Below are positions 42,565 through 51,394 of a stretch of DNA of 58,167 nt, piece after piece. The notes below the pieces were generated by a model that saw only the letters and a list, made by a program, of their open reading frames with translations, was not told the DNA's origin and did not search any database. The translations under genes and the position numbers were made by a program. This DNA is from CAYXEN01 sp964464035 (GTDB lineage Bacteria; Krumholzibacteriota; Krumholzibacteriia; WVZY01), in the NCBI GenBank assembly GCA_964464035.1, contig CAYXEN010000011.1:1-58167 (forward strand). Direction: 5' to 3'. Every line of letters starts with the position of its first letter. Within the stretch, counting starts at the first letter, position 1.

Positions 42565-43047
42565 TCATTTGTCGGGATTCTGCCGATATGGATAGCACGT
42601 ATTTTGCAACACGTGCATCGATTTTTCAAGTCGTTCTTTCTCGCTCAGTTTGTTCCAGTTCCTGTCCATGAGACCGAAGCCGGCGCTGTACCCCATCAAG
42701 GCGCCGGCCACCAGGTTGACCGTCTCCATGGTGAGTTCCCGGATGTGGACGCAACCGTCCGAGTGCCCCACCCTCCTGGTTATCTCCTTCATCACTCCCC
42801 GCTCTATCTTGAGCCCGACGAGGTTCTTCACCTTCTCGAGGGCCATGGGGCAGATCGAGTAGGGAACGCGTATCATCTCCGCGTCGGCGTCTATCACCTC
42901 GCGCTTCTCGGCGTGGATCTTCATCTTGAGAATGATGCCGTGCTCGAGGTCCATGAAGGTCGACTTGGTCCAGAAGGTCTTGTCCGGGTCGAGGTCGAAG
43001 ATCTCGAGGTTGATGTTCCTGATGAACAATATTTTCCTGTTTTCCAC
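42565..43047 (-). CDS. DUF2889 family protein
   Basis: This 160-residue protein matches the DUF2889 pattern: IDADAEMIRVPYSICPMALEK in the middle and SDGCVHIRELTMETV later, with conserved Cys and His. The function is unknown; in some bacteria family members sit in aromatic-compound degradation clusters, which is not the case here. I chose the GTG at 43047 because a GGAGG site lies 8 bases upstream, while the in-frame GTG at 43056 overlaps that site. It is divergent from the DASS transporter gene. Confidence 0.78.
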   Translation of the reverse strand: MENRKILFIRNINLEIFDLDPDKTFWTKSTFMDLEHGIILKMKIHAEKREVIDADAEMIRVPYSICPMALEKVKNLVGLKIERGVMKEITRRVGHSDGCVHIRELTMETVNLVAGALMGYSAGFGLMDRNWNKLSEKERLEKSMHVLQNTCYPYRQNPDK

Positions 43048-43202
43048 GATATACACCTCCGGTAGTTTTCGATATAATGGGCACGCTGATTATCCCGAAA
43101 GATAACATCCCGAAGGAACGCGGTCAAACGGCTATTGCCGCAGGTCCGCCGGCGTTTGCCGTCAGGCGCCGGCGCAGGAGTTCGAGAGCGAGGTGACGAT
43201 CA

Positions 43203-44681
43203 TTGCACGCCGGGGGCGCGGTCGAAAGAAGGCGTTTTCTCATAGTTGCGGGGCTCGTGATATTCATGGGAGTCCTGCGCTGGGGAAAGCTGGACCCCTC
43301 CAACCCGCAGGCCGATCGCACTCTCGCGGTAGCCGTGCTCATGGCTTTCTACTGGATCACCGAGGCTATTCCCCTGGCGGCGACTTCGATGATCCCCGTG
43401 GCCCTCTTTCCCTTCCTCGGCATCATGGGGGGAAAGGACGTCGCTTCGGTCTACTTCAACGACGTCATTTTCCTTTTCATAGGCGGTTTCATCGTCGCCC
43501 TCGCCATGGAGAAGTGGGATCTTCACAAGAGAATCGCCTTGAAGATAATCCTGCTCCTCGGTAGTGGGAGTTCCCGTTTGGTTTTCGGCTTCATGGCCGG
43601 GACGTGGCTGCTGTCCATGTGGATCTCGAACACGGCGACCATGATGATGATGGTGCCGATAATTCTCGCGATACTGATCAAGCTGGAGGAAAGAACCGTC
43701 CCCGGCATGAAGCGTTTCCAGACGGCCTTGCTCCTCGGAGTCGCATACGCATCCTCGGTCGGTGGAATAGCGACGCTGATCGGAACGCCGCCCAATCTCG
43801 CGTTCGCGAAGATATACTCGATATCCTTTCCCGGAGCCCCGGAGGTCTCCTTCGTGCAGTGGTTCGCTTTCGCCTTTCCCCTGTCGCTGGTGTTTTTCCT
43901 GGTGGTCTTCTTGCTGCTGAAGACGATCTTCTTGCGCGGAGTCGAGATAGACGTGGATTCCGGGCTTCTCCGCGCCGAGTACGAAAAGCTCGGGAAAGCA
44001 TCACGGGAAGAGAAGATAGTCCTGGTGGATTTCATCATCCTCGCGCTGCTCTGGGCGACTCGCAAGGACATTCATCTGGGCGGCGCCGTACTCCACGGTT
44101 GGTCTTCGCTTCTCGGGAATCCATCTTACGTCGATGACGGTACCGTGGCGGTCCTGGCGGCCCTCGTGCTCTTTCTCCTGCCGGCGGGGGGAGAAAAGGG
44201 ATTCATCATGGATTGGCGGACGGTGGGAAGGCTGCCCTGGGGGATAGTGCTGCTCTTCGGGGGAGGTTTTGCGCTCGCCAAGGGTTTCCACGACTCGGGC
44301 CTGTCCGCCGACTTGGGCGCGCGGCTTGCGGCGGTGAAGGATCTTCCGCCGGTCTTCATCGTGCTCCTCATATGCACGCTCATCACGTTCTTGACCGAGT
44401 TGACTTCGAACACGGCAACCACGCAGGTCGTGCTCCCGGTGATCGCGTCCTTGAGTGGAGTGGCGGGATTGAACCCTCTATTGTTAATGGTCCCGGCCAC
44501 CATTTCGGCCTCGTGTGCCTTCATGCTTCCCGTCGCAACTCCTCCCAACGCCATCATCTTCGGCACCGACAGGCTCCGCGTTTCCTCGATGGCCGGGGCT
44601 GGGCTGCTTCTCAATATAGTGGGAATAGTGCTCGTCACCGCGGCCATGATGACGCTGGGGCGCGCGGTCTTCGGGATCTAG
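43203..44681 (+). CDS. DASS/SLC13-type sodium:anion (dicarboxylate or sulfate) symporter
   Basis: This 492-residue inner-membrane transporter has about 11-12 hydrophobic segments. It carries the SNTAT motifs (SNTATMMM near residue 142 and SNTATTQ near 400) and the GGIATLIGTPPNLAF segment that bind sodium and substrate in the DASS family. The central cytoplasmic loop is of the usual length. A TTG start at 43203 is supported by a GAGGTGA site a few bases upstream; no in-frame ATG precedes the first helix. The likely substrate is a C4-dicarboxylate, citrate or sulfate, and it cannot be narrowed down. Confidence 0.9.
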   Translation: MHAGGAVERRRFLIVAGLVIFMGVLRWGKLDPSNPQADRTLAVAVLMAFYWITEAIPLAATSMIPVALFPFLGIMGGKDVASVYFNDVIFLFIGGFIVALAMEKWDLHKRIALKIILLLGSGSSRLVFGFMAGTWLLSMWISNTATMMMMVPIILAILIKLEERTVPGMKRFQTALLLGVAYASSVGGIATLIGTPPNLAFAKIYSISFPGAPEVSFVQWFAFAFPLSLVFFLVVFLLLKTIFLRGVEIDVDSGLLRAEYEKLGKASREEKIVLVDFIILALLWATRKDIHLGGAVLHGWSSLLGNPSYVDDGTVAVLAALVLFLLPAGGEKGFIMDWRTVGRLPWGIVLLFGGGFALAKGFHDSGLSADLGARLAAVKDLPPVFIVLLICTLITFLTELTSNTATTQVVLPVIASLSGVAGLNPLLLMVPATISASCAFMLPVATPPNAIIFGTDRLRVSSMAGAGLLLNIVGIVLVTAAMMTLGRAVFGI

Positions 44682-44726
44682 GCGATCGGCCGCCGGATGA
44701 GTGTTCCGGCTGCGGCCGATCGCCTA
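44679..44726. terminator. 15-bp perfect bidirectional hairpin over two convergent stop codons
   Basis: The arms TAGGCGATCGGCCGC (44679-44693) and GCGGCCGATCGCCTA (44712-44726) are perfect complements. The loop itself can form a short inner stem, CGGA with TCCG. The first three bases are the TAG stop of the transporter gene and the last three are the stop of the dCMP deaminase gene, so one element could end both transcripts. Confidence 0.65.
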
Positions 44727-45227
44727 TTCGTCGGAGTATTCTTGTACCTCGTCGTACTTGTAATCGAGAATTATGCCCGCCTCTTTGAGCATCTCCTCGG
44801 ACTCCTGGGCGGCGTGGTATTTTCTTTCACAGACGACGCGCTTGATCCCGCAGTTTATGAGGAGCATCGCGCACGTCCTGCATGGGGTCATCCGCGTGTA
44901 CAACGTCGCTCCGGCGATGGAGACTCCCAGCCTGGCTGCCTGGCAGATCGCGTTCTGTTCCGCGTGAACTGTCCGCATGCAATGAGTCGTCACTTCGCCG
45001 TTCTCGTGCGTCAGCCTCTTCAGCTTGTGACCTACTTCATCGCAGTGGGGAAACCCCATCGGGGAGCCGACGTAACCGGAGACGATGAGCTGCTTGTCCT
45101 TGGCGATCACGCAACCGCTTCTTCCCCGGTCACAAGTCGCCCGCTTGGAAATCGCGTTGGCGACTTCCATGAAGTAATCATCCCAGGACGGCCTTTCGTA
45201 AGTGGGTTTTTCCCGCTCTTTCGCCAT
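44724..45227 (-). CDS. deoxycytidylate (dCMP) deaminase family protein
   Basis: This 167-residue zinc enzyme has the deaminase signature: HAEQNAICQ (zinc His and catalytic Glu) and TPCRTCAMLL (two zinc Cys). An extra His/Cys-rich N-terminal segment (RATCDRGRSGCVIA, HCDEVGH) is typical of dCMP deaminases and ComEB. dCMP is converted to dUMP for thymidylate synthesis. ATG 45227 follows a GGAGGTT site, while ATG 45242 is less likely. It follows hflC on the same strand after about 58 bases and may be in that operon. Confidence 0.93.
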   Translation of the reverse strand: MAKEREKPTYERPSWDDYFMEVANAISKRATCDRGRSGCVIAKDKQLIVSGYVGSPMGFPHCDEVGHKLKRLTHENGEVTTHCMRTVHAEQNAICQAARLGVSIAGATLYTRMTPCRTCAMLLINCGIKRVVCERKYHAAQESEEMLKEAGIILDYKYDEVQEYSDE

Positions 45228-45285
45228 ATGGTGAACCTCCACGCTTTGGTTGTCACGGCCGGGAGCCGCTTTCGACCCCGTCGTT

Positions 45286-46209
45286 TCACTTCAGGAACTT
45301 GTAGAATCCCCCCTTCGTCGTCAGAATGAGAGAAGTTTCCTCGTCGAGCGTGTTCTCGTAGATCTCCATCGTCTTGAGAAAAGCGTAGAACGCGCGCGTA
45401 TCGGGAGAGCGGTTGTAGGCGGCGGTGTATATGTTCGTCGCCTTCGCGTCGGCACGTCCTATGATCTCACGGGCCTTGCGGTAGGCTTCGGATTGAATGC
45501 GCTTGAGCTCCCTCTCCTTTTCTCCCCTTATCCTCGAAGCCTCGCCCTCTCCCTCGGACCGGAACCTGTCCGCGATCCTGCGCCGCTCGGCTATCATCCT
45601 TTCGTAGACCTTGCGCCTCACGTCTTCGACGTAGTTGATGCGCTTGAACTGGATGTCCAAGACCTCGATGCCGAGATCGGCCATCCTGGACTGCGCGTTC
45701 TTGAGCACCTCGAGGCGGATCTTCTCTCTTCCGTACTTGATACTCTCGAAGATCGTTTCCTGGTCGGCGCCCTGGTCGGAGATCTCGGGCTGGCGGTTGG
45801 TGCTCCGGATGAGTTCGACGAGATTGTGGTTGGCGATCGAGTTCCTCGTTTCGCCGTCGAGGATGTCGTCGAGCCTCGATTGGGCTCCCCGCTCGTCTCT
45901 CAGGCGTTGGTAGAAGAGAAGGGGATCGCTTATGCGCCAGCGAGCGTACGTGTCCACCCAAATGAACCTCTTGTCCTTGGTGGGCAATTGGTTGGCGTCG
46001 CCGTCCCATTCGAGGAAACGCTTGTCGAAACGATGGACCGTCTGGATGAAGGGGATCTTCATCTTGAGGCCCGGCTTTATTATGGGATCACCAACGGGTT
46101 TGCCGAACTGCGTGATGATCACTTGTTCGGGCTCCTGCACGATGTAGAACGTACTCTTGAGGACTATCAGTATCACTATCGCTGCTATGATGCTCGCGAT
46201 TCTCATCAT
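45286..46209 (-). CDS. hflC: HflC-type SPFH membrane protein
   Basis: This 307-residue protein has an N-terminal signal-anchor (IASIIAAIVILIVLKSTFYIV) and an SPFH/band-7 domain (EPEQVIITQFGKPVGD) with a long C-terminal coiled coil (RRIADRFRSEGEGEASRIRGEKE). This matches HflC, which pairs with HflK to form a large periplasmic cage that modulates the FtsH protease. It overlaps the HflK stop by 4 bases, so the pair is translationally coupled. Length and order are as in known hflKC operons. Confidence 0.94.
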   Translation of the reverse strand: MMRIASIIAAIVILIVLKSTFYIVQEPEQVIITQFGKPVGDPIIKPGLKMKIPFIQTVHRFDKRFLEWDGDANQLPTKDKRFIWVDTYARWRISDPLLFYQRLRDERGAQSRLDDILDGETRNSIANHNLVELIRSTNRQPEISDQGADQETIFESIKYGREKIRLEVLKNAQSRMADLGIEVLDIQFKRINYVEDVRRKVYERMIAERRRIADRFRSEGEGEASRIRGEKERELKRIQSEAYRKAREIIGRADAKATNIYTAAYNRSPDTRAFYAFLKTMEIYENTLDEETSLILTTKGGFYKFLK

Positions 46210-47210
46210 TCACCACCACCTTTGACGGAAGCGCTCGCGTCGAGGTTGAGTAGAGGCAGAATTCCTTTCAACGACTCGTCGATGACGATCTTCTTGGACA
46301 CCTTAGGGAGCACGTTGTTCATTGTTTCCAGGAATATCCTCTTCTTCGTCACTTCCGGAGCCCTGCGATACGCTTCGTACAGGGCGACGAATCGTGCCGA
46401 GTCGCCGCGGGCCGTGTTGATCCTGTTCACGGCGTATCCCTCGGCTTCGCTGATGGTCTGGAGCGCCTGTCCCTTGGCCTTGGGTATCACCTTGTTGTAT
46501 TCCGATTGGGCCTGGTTGATGAGCTTCTCCTTCTCCTGTTGGGCCTGGTTGACTTCGTTGAAGGATGGTTTCACGGGATCCGGAGGGTTGACGTCCTGGA
46601 GAACGACCTGGACTATCTTTATCCCGTTCTCGTACTGGTCGCAGAGATCCTGGAGCTCCTGCTGGGCCAGATCGGCGATTTCCTGCCGGCCGATCGTCAA
46701 CACCTCGTTGACCGTTCTGTCGCCGACGACTTTGCGCATGACCGCTTCGGACATGTCCCTCAGTGTGCTCTGCACGTTTCGAACCCGGAAGAGAAATTTG
46801 TAAGGATCACTGATCCTGTACTGGACCACCCATTCCACTACGGCCGCGTTGAGATCACCTGTGAGCATGTTCGATTCCGGTTCCTTGCCCCTGGTCGCGT
46901 ACTGCGAGCGGATGCCCGCCGAGACGGTCTTGAAACCGAATTCCGCTTTGAGCTGTCTTTGTATGGGCACTTTCGTGGCCGTTTCGATGCCGAAGGGCAA
47001 TTTCAGATGAAGCCCCGGGTCCGTGGTCCTCTGAAATTTACCCAGTCGCAAAAGGACCCCGACTTCTTCGGGACCTACGGTGTAAAAGCTGCTCAAGACA
47101 AGTATGAGCAGCAGGATCGCACCGATGATTCCCTTGATCGGCAGCCCCGAAGCGCGCGGCACTCTCAACCTGGGGATTTTTATTTCATCCCCGAAGTTAC
47201 CGTTCGTCAT
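46206..47210 (-). CDS. hflK: HflK-type SPFH membrane protein
   Basis: This 334-residue protein has a short cytoplasmic N-terminus, one transmembrane helix (KGIIGAILLLILVLSSFYTV), and an SPFH domain starting VGPEEVGVLLRLGKF. A helical region near NQAQQEKEKLINQAQSEYNK ends the domain. The N-terminus lacks the long Gly-rich segment of E. coli HflK, so it is a compact version. It is the first gene of the hflK-hflC-dCMP deaminase group. The role is FtsH regulation, inferred by family. Confidence 0.94.
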   Translation of the reverse strand: MTNGNFGDEIKIPRLRVPRASGLPIKGIIGAILLLILVLSSFYTVGPEEVGVLLRLGKFQRTTDPGLHLKLPFGIETATKVPIQRQLKAEFGFKTVSAGIRSQYATRGKEPESNMLTGDLNAAVVEWVVQYRISDPYKFLFRVRNVQSTLRDMSEAVMRKVVGDRTVNEVLTIGRQEIADLAQQELQDLCDQYENGIKIVQVVLQDVNPPDPVKPSFNEVNQAQQEKEKLINQAQSEYNKVIPKAKGQALQTISEAEGYAVNRINTARGDSARFVALYEAYRRAPEVTKKRIFLETMNNVLPKVSKKIVIDESLKGILPLLNLDASASVKGGGE

Positions 47211-47327
47211 TTCCGTTTCTCCTTTCCCCTTGCAGGATTATTACTCGGTTCGAACGCTAGCACAGGGCCTGACCACGTGCAAGGTCTTTCACCTTGCGCA
47301 TTCCGGGCGGTTCCGTTTCATTGCATC

Positions 47328-47355
47328 TTGACAAGAAAAACATCCCCGTTATCCT
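47328..47355 (+). promoter_or_regulatory. promoter of the AsmA-like gene
   Basis: A perfect TTGACA (47328-47333) and TATCCT (47350-47355) lie 16 bases apart in the gap divergent from hflK, about 73 bases upstream of the ATG at 47428. Confidence 0.5.
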
Positions 47356-47427
47356 CGAACCTCAAGGGGCGTGGTCAGTTCGGGCCGGCGGGCAAAGCTT
47401 TCATATGGTCTCGAGAGGTCTTTATTC

Positions 47428-48588
47428 ATGAAAAAATACCTGATATTCGGAATCTTGTTGGTTCTATTTCTCCCGGTGATCCTGCTGATGGCCAATCTCA
47501 ATGCGCTGGTGAATGCAGGCAAGGGGCGGATCGTCGCTGCAGGGGAAAAGAGTCTTGGCAGAACGATGTCGGTGGGTAGGGTGAAGTTGTCCTTTCATCG
47601 CGGGATCGGGCTCCGCCTGGAAGACGTGATCGTTGCGGGTGACCCGGCTTCGGCCGGCAATCTCGTCGAGGTCCCGGAGCTGGACCTGGAGGTCAAGTTC
47701 GTGCCGCTCCTCGCGAAGAGGTTGGAGATAAAGAGCGCATCGTCCGCGGAAGGAACCATACGAGGGACGAGGTACACGAACTTGAAAGCCGGTTTGACGG
47801 TCGATGCGGGGGAAGTCGTTATTAACGACCTCTCGGCGGGTGTCTTCGACGGGCTCTTGCGGGCGCATGTGCGCATTCGGACCGAGGGCGATGTTCGCGA
47901 CATCGTGGCCGATTTGAAGCTCGTTGGGTGCGATCTTTCCGCCGCGGGGGAACTGCTCGGGGGATGGAAGGCGGTCCCGGCGGAGGGTAGAGTGGACGTC
48001 GATGTCGGCGGGTTGGAAGCGCGGGGAGAGAATCTGGATCAACTCATCGCATCCCTCGGTGCAAGAGGATCCTTCGGGGTGGGGGAGGGAAAGATTCTCG
48101 GGGTCAATATCGCGCGGATGATTTTCGATCGCGTCTCGTCGTACCCGGGGATGTCCGCAGCCCTGTCGTCCGAACTCGAATCGAGGTATCCCGCGGTGTT
48201 CAGGTCCAGGGACACCCGTTTCAAGTCGTGGAAGAGTGATTTTCGATTGGAAAAAGGGAGAATGAGGGTGCAGAACCTCGTCTTGGATGCGGGTGATTAC
48301 GTGCTCGAGGGAAAGGGATGGATCGGGCTGGACGCGTCCCTGGACCTCGATGTGGTCTTCACGGCCGGAAAGTCTTTCAGCCGGGACGTCGTCGCCCGGG
48401 TCAAGGCGGCCAAATACCTGCAGGACAAGGAAGGCAGGATCAACCTGCCGCTGCACATGGGGGGAACCATGAGGAAGCCGGTGATGAAACCGGACGAGAG
48501 GTACCTGCAGGAGGTCCTCGAGCGCGCGCTCTTCGGCGGAGCACTCGACATGTTCCAGCGCAGGGATCGATCGCAATATCGGCGCTGA
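47428..48588 (+). CDS. AsmA-like envelope protein
   Basis: This 386-residue protein has an N-terminal membrane anchor (KKYLIFGILLVLFLPVILLM) and a beta-rich body with the AsmA-type start, the TMSVGRVKLSFHRGIGLRLEDV segment near residue 46. Later comes RDTRFKSWKSDFRLEKGRM. The AsmA domain is associated with outer-membrane lipid transport and assembly in Gram-negative bacteria. It is short for the family. The ATG follows a GAGAGG site, and an upstream start at 47371 would add 19 residues before the anchor. A hairpin spans its stop codon. Confidence 0.85.
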   Translation: MKKYLIFGILLVLFLPVILLMANLNALVNAGKGRIVAAGEKSLGRTMSVGRVKLSFHRGIGLRLEDVIVAGDPASAGNLVEVPELDLEVKFVPLLAKRLEIKSASSAEGTIRGTRYTNLKAGLTVDAGEVVINDLSAGVFDGLLRAHVRIRTEGDVRDIVADLKLVGCDLSAAGELLGGWKAVPAEGRVDVDVGGLEARGENLDQLIASLGARGSFGVGEGKILGVNIARMIFDRVSSYPGMSAALSSELESRYPAVFRSRDTRFKSWKSDFRLEKGRMRVQNLVLDAGDYVLEGKGWIGLDASLDLDVVFTAGKSFSRDVVARVKAAKYLQDKEGRINLPLHMGGTMRKPVMKPDERYLQEVLERALFGGALDMFQRRDRSQYRR

Positions 48589-48619
48589 GCGCGCGGACGA
48601 GGCGGCGGGGCTCTAGCGC
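48582..48619. terminator. hairpin spanning two convergent stop codons
   Basis: GCGCTGAGC (48582-48590) pairs with GCTC-T-AGCGC (48610-48619) with one bulged T and a 19-base loop. It includes the TGA of the AsmA-like gene and the stop of the M28 gene on the other strand. Confidence 0.45.
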
Positions 48620-50265
48620 ATGGATCGAGCCCTTATCCGCTTGAAGGCGCTCCCTTCACGCCAGGTGGGAAAATCGTCGCTCACGGCCAGGGCGTAGCCG
48701 ACTTCGAAGAGCGCTTGCAGGTCTTGCAACGCCCCTTCCAGGTTCCACGAGGGAGAGTACTCGTCCTGGGGCTTGTGATACTTTTCCATCGTGTATTCCT
48801 TTCTCATTCCCATGCCCCAGTCGGAAGGTTTTCCAACGAAATCCATTCCGGTTCCGGCATAGAGCGCCGGCACCCCTTTCTTCACGAAGGGGAAGTGATC
48901 CGACCTGAAGTAGAATCCTTTCTCGGGCTCCATGTCCGGCCGCATCCGGCGGCCTTGGGCTTTGAGCGCTCTCTGGAGGTAATCGTCCAGGGAAGTGTAG
49001 CCTTTGCCGACGACGATCATGTCTCTGGTCTTGCCCCATATGTTGATGCCGTCGAGGTTGATGACGGCGACGGTCTTCTCGAGGGGGAACAAGGGCCGCG
49101 AGCAATATGTGTAGGAGCCGAGAAGGCCGCTTTCCTCCGCCGTGGTGTTCAGGAAGAGGATGGATCTCTTCAGTTCGTCCCTGTGTGCGGCGAAGGTCCT
49201 CGCGATCTCGAGTACTCCCGCGACGCCGGACGCATTGTCGAGAGCGCCGTTGTAGATCGAATCGCCGCGGACCGGCTTGCCCCGCCCGAGATGGTCCCAG
49301 TGTGCCGTGTAGATTATCACTTCGTCCCGGTGCGCGGGGTCGCTTCCCGGGAGCAGCGCCGCCACGTTGCTCGACTTGACCGACCTGAACTCGTTCGAGA
49401 GGCGGATGGAACCGCTCAAGGCCAGGGGAACCGGCTCGAAGCCCTTGTCCAGGCTCATCCTCGTGGCGCTCTCCAGCGTCAATCCGCTGAGCTCGAAGAT
49501 CTTCTCGGCCGCTTCTTCCGTGATCCATCCCTCGAGGGCGCAGCGCGAAGCGCCCTTGTCGGCGCGCACGATATCGAATTGCTCTCCGGACCACGAGTTG
49601 GCGACCACTGACCACGGATACCCGGCCGCCTTGGTGTTGTGAATTATGACGGCGCCGAGCGCCCCCTTCGCGGCCGCGGCTTCGTACTTGTAGGTCCACC
49701 TGCCGTAATAGGTCATGGCCTTGCCCCCGAACATGGTCGAGTCGGGGAGCGGTGGATCGCCGACCAGCATGACGATTATCTTGCCCTTGAGATCGACGCC
49801 CTTGTAATCGTTCCAGCCGTATTCAGGAGCCTCTATGCCGTAGCCGACGAAGACGAGGCCGGCGTTTCGCACCTCGACCGTCTCTTGCTTACGGAGCGTC
49901 CAGCCCATGAAGTCCTTGCCGTACCGGAGCTCGATCGACGCGTTCGCGCCGCGCAGCTCGAGGACCGGCTCATTCGTCAATCTTGCCCCGATCAGCGGGA
50001 CTTCCTGGAAATAGCTTCCATCCGGATTCCCCGGCGATAGCCCCATGGCCTCGTACGCGCGGGCCAGGTAATTCACGGCGAGTCGCTCTCCCCTGGATCC
50101 GGGGGCCCTCCCGCCCAGTTCGTCCGAGGCGAGATACTTGATATCCTTGGTCATGCGCTCGGCGGAGAAGCCGAATCTCCCGACCGGCCCATCCGAACCG
50201 GAGGCAAGGGATGCGAAAACCAAGACCGACGCCAGAAGGAACGCAAAAGTGCGAGAGCTGTTCAT
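48613..50265 (-). CDS. M28-family aminopeptidase with PA domain, secreted, in an ABC-exporter operon
   Basis: This 550-residue protein has a signal peptide (1 to about 23). An M28 peptidase with an inserted PA (protease-associated) domain follows, around VKAGYPWSV-like residues near 220. Zinc ligands are visible as His in TAHWDHLGRG, Asp in GALDNASG, the Glu-Glu pair in TTAEESGL, and a later Asp in NLDGINI. It starts 10 bases after the ABC-2 permease gene, so it is likely co-expressed with the exporter. It probably acts in the periplasm or outside the cell on peptide N-termini. The exact substrate is unknown. Confidence 0.92.
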   Translation of the reverse strand: MNSSRTFAFLLASVLVFASLASGSDGPVGRFGFSAERMTKDIKYLASDELGGRAPGSRGERLAVNYLARAYEAMGLSPGNPDGSYFQEVPLIGARLTNEPVLELRGANASIELRYGKDFMGWTLRKQETVEVRNAGLVFVGYGIEAPEYGWNDYKGVDLKGKIIVMLVGDPPLPDSTMFGGKAMTYYGRWTYKYEAAAAKGALGAVIIHNTKAAGYPWSVVANSWSGEQFDIVRADKGASRCALEGWITEEAAEKIFELSGLTLESATRMSLDKGFEPVPLALSGSIRLSNEFRSVKSSNVAALLPGSDPAHRDEVIIYTAHWDHLGRGKPVRGDSIYNGALDNASGVAGVLEIARTFAAHRDELKRSILFLNTTAEESGLLGSYTYCSRPLFPLEKTVAVINLDGINIWGKTRDMIVVGKGYTSLDDYLQRALKAQGRRMRPDMEPEKGFYFRSDHFPFVKKGVPALYAGTGMDFVGKPSDWGMGMRKEYTMEKYHKPQDEYSPSWNLEGALQDLQALFEVGYALAVSDDFPTWREGSAFKRIRARSMR

Positions 50266-50275
50266 TGTTTCCCCC

Positions 50276-51394
50276 TCATGAAATGAGTTGCTTTTTCATT
50301 CTCTTGATCGCCAAGGGCATCGCGATCAGTCCCATGGCCGCGAGCCCGAGGATGTTGGGCAAAGGGAAGGCCGCGTGTCGTCCGTAAGCGATGAATTCGC
50401 CGAAGGCGTCCATGGTCAATCCCGTTGGAGTGAACAGGGCGGCAATTTTCATCGGCCCGGGGACGATTTCAAGAGGCCACCAGCACCCGCCCAGGGCGGC
50501 GAGGACAAGGGAGACGATCACCCCGAGGCCGGTGGCCTTCTCGGGGTTGTCGAAAAAGGTCCCGAAGAGCATCCCCAGCGCCGTCGCTGCACCCATGTAG
50601 ACGAGAAGGAGGGCGGCGGTTGCGAGGACGGGAAGTTCCCACTCGATCCTGAAAAGGAGGGTGGCGGTCATGCCCACGACCACCACCTGCAATACGCTCC
50701 AGAGCATCCTCGAAGAGACCTGCGCGAGAAAGAGATCCTTCATGCCCGTGGGGCTCAGGATGATCCTCCTGATCTTGCCGGTTCTTATGTCCTCAACCCA
50801 GAGTCCGGCGTAGAAGGTGAACAGCGAGAAGAGAAGGAACATGACGACGATCGACGGGAAGGTCCGCTCGAAGGAAGACGGGCTGCGGGGAGCGATCCCC
50901 AAGGTCGCCCGCTTCAAGCGGATGGGACCGCTCTGGGCGAGCAGACTGTCCAATTCGGCTGCCGACGGGGGATCGTCCAACCAGTCGGGTTGGACCCTGA
51001 AGGCGAGGAAGTAGAGGAGCTTCCGGATCTTGGCCGAGACGGCGCGCGCGGAGCGCGATTCTTCGGACACTCTTATGGTCACTTCGGCCTTCCTGCCGTC
51101 GAGCATCTTTTGGACGAGGCTGTCCGGCACCGATATCACGGGAAGGTTTTTCCCCTCGGCGAGGGCGATGTTCTCTTTGGCGAGAAAATCCTTGAAGATC
51201 TTCTCCACGTAGGGCGGATTCTTGCCGTTGTCGTACGCAGCCCTTATCGGGCCCGGCTCGCTCGAACCGCCGTTGAAGGCGACGGCTATGAACGCGGTGA
51301 AGAGGATGGGGGCTATGAAGGACCAGACGAAAGCCTCCCTGTCCTTGAGCGCCAGCTTGATCTCGAGTTTGGATATCTTCCACCAGTTTCCCAT
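50276..51394 (-). CDS. ABC-2-type exporter permease (second subunit)
   Basis: This 372-residue membrane protein has one N-terminal helix (FIAPILFTAFIAVAF), a large extracytoplasmic loop (about 40-170), then about five helices ending in PLPNILGLAAMGLIAMPLAI. That is the ABC-2 (NatB/YhfE-like) arrangement. It starts directly after the stop of the first permease (51395) with no gap, so the two are strongly coupled and probably form a heterodimer. It ends in KRMKKQ. The substrate is unknown. Confidence 0.88.
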   Translation of the reverse strand: MGNWWKISKLEIKLALKDREAFVWSFIAPILFTAFIAVAFNGGSSEPGPIRAAYDNGKNPPYVEKIFKDFLAKENIALAEGKNLPVISVPDSLVQKMLDGRKAEVTIRVSEESRSARAVSAKIRKLLYFLAFRVQPDWLDDPPSAAELDSLLAQSGPIRLKRATLGIAPRSPSSFERTFPSIVVMFLLFSLFTFYAGLWVEDIRTGKIRRIILSPTGMKDLFLAQVSSRMLWSVLQVVVVGMTATLLFRIEWELPVLATAALLLVYMGAATALGMLFGTFFDNPEKATGLGVIVSLVLAALGGCWWPLEIVPGPMKIAALFTPTGLTMDAFGEFIAYGRHAAFPLPNILGLAAMGLIAMPLAIKRMKKQLIS

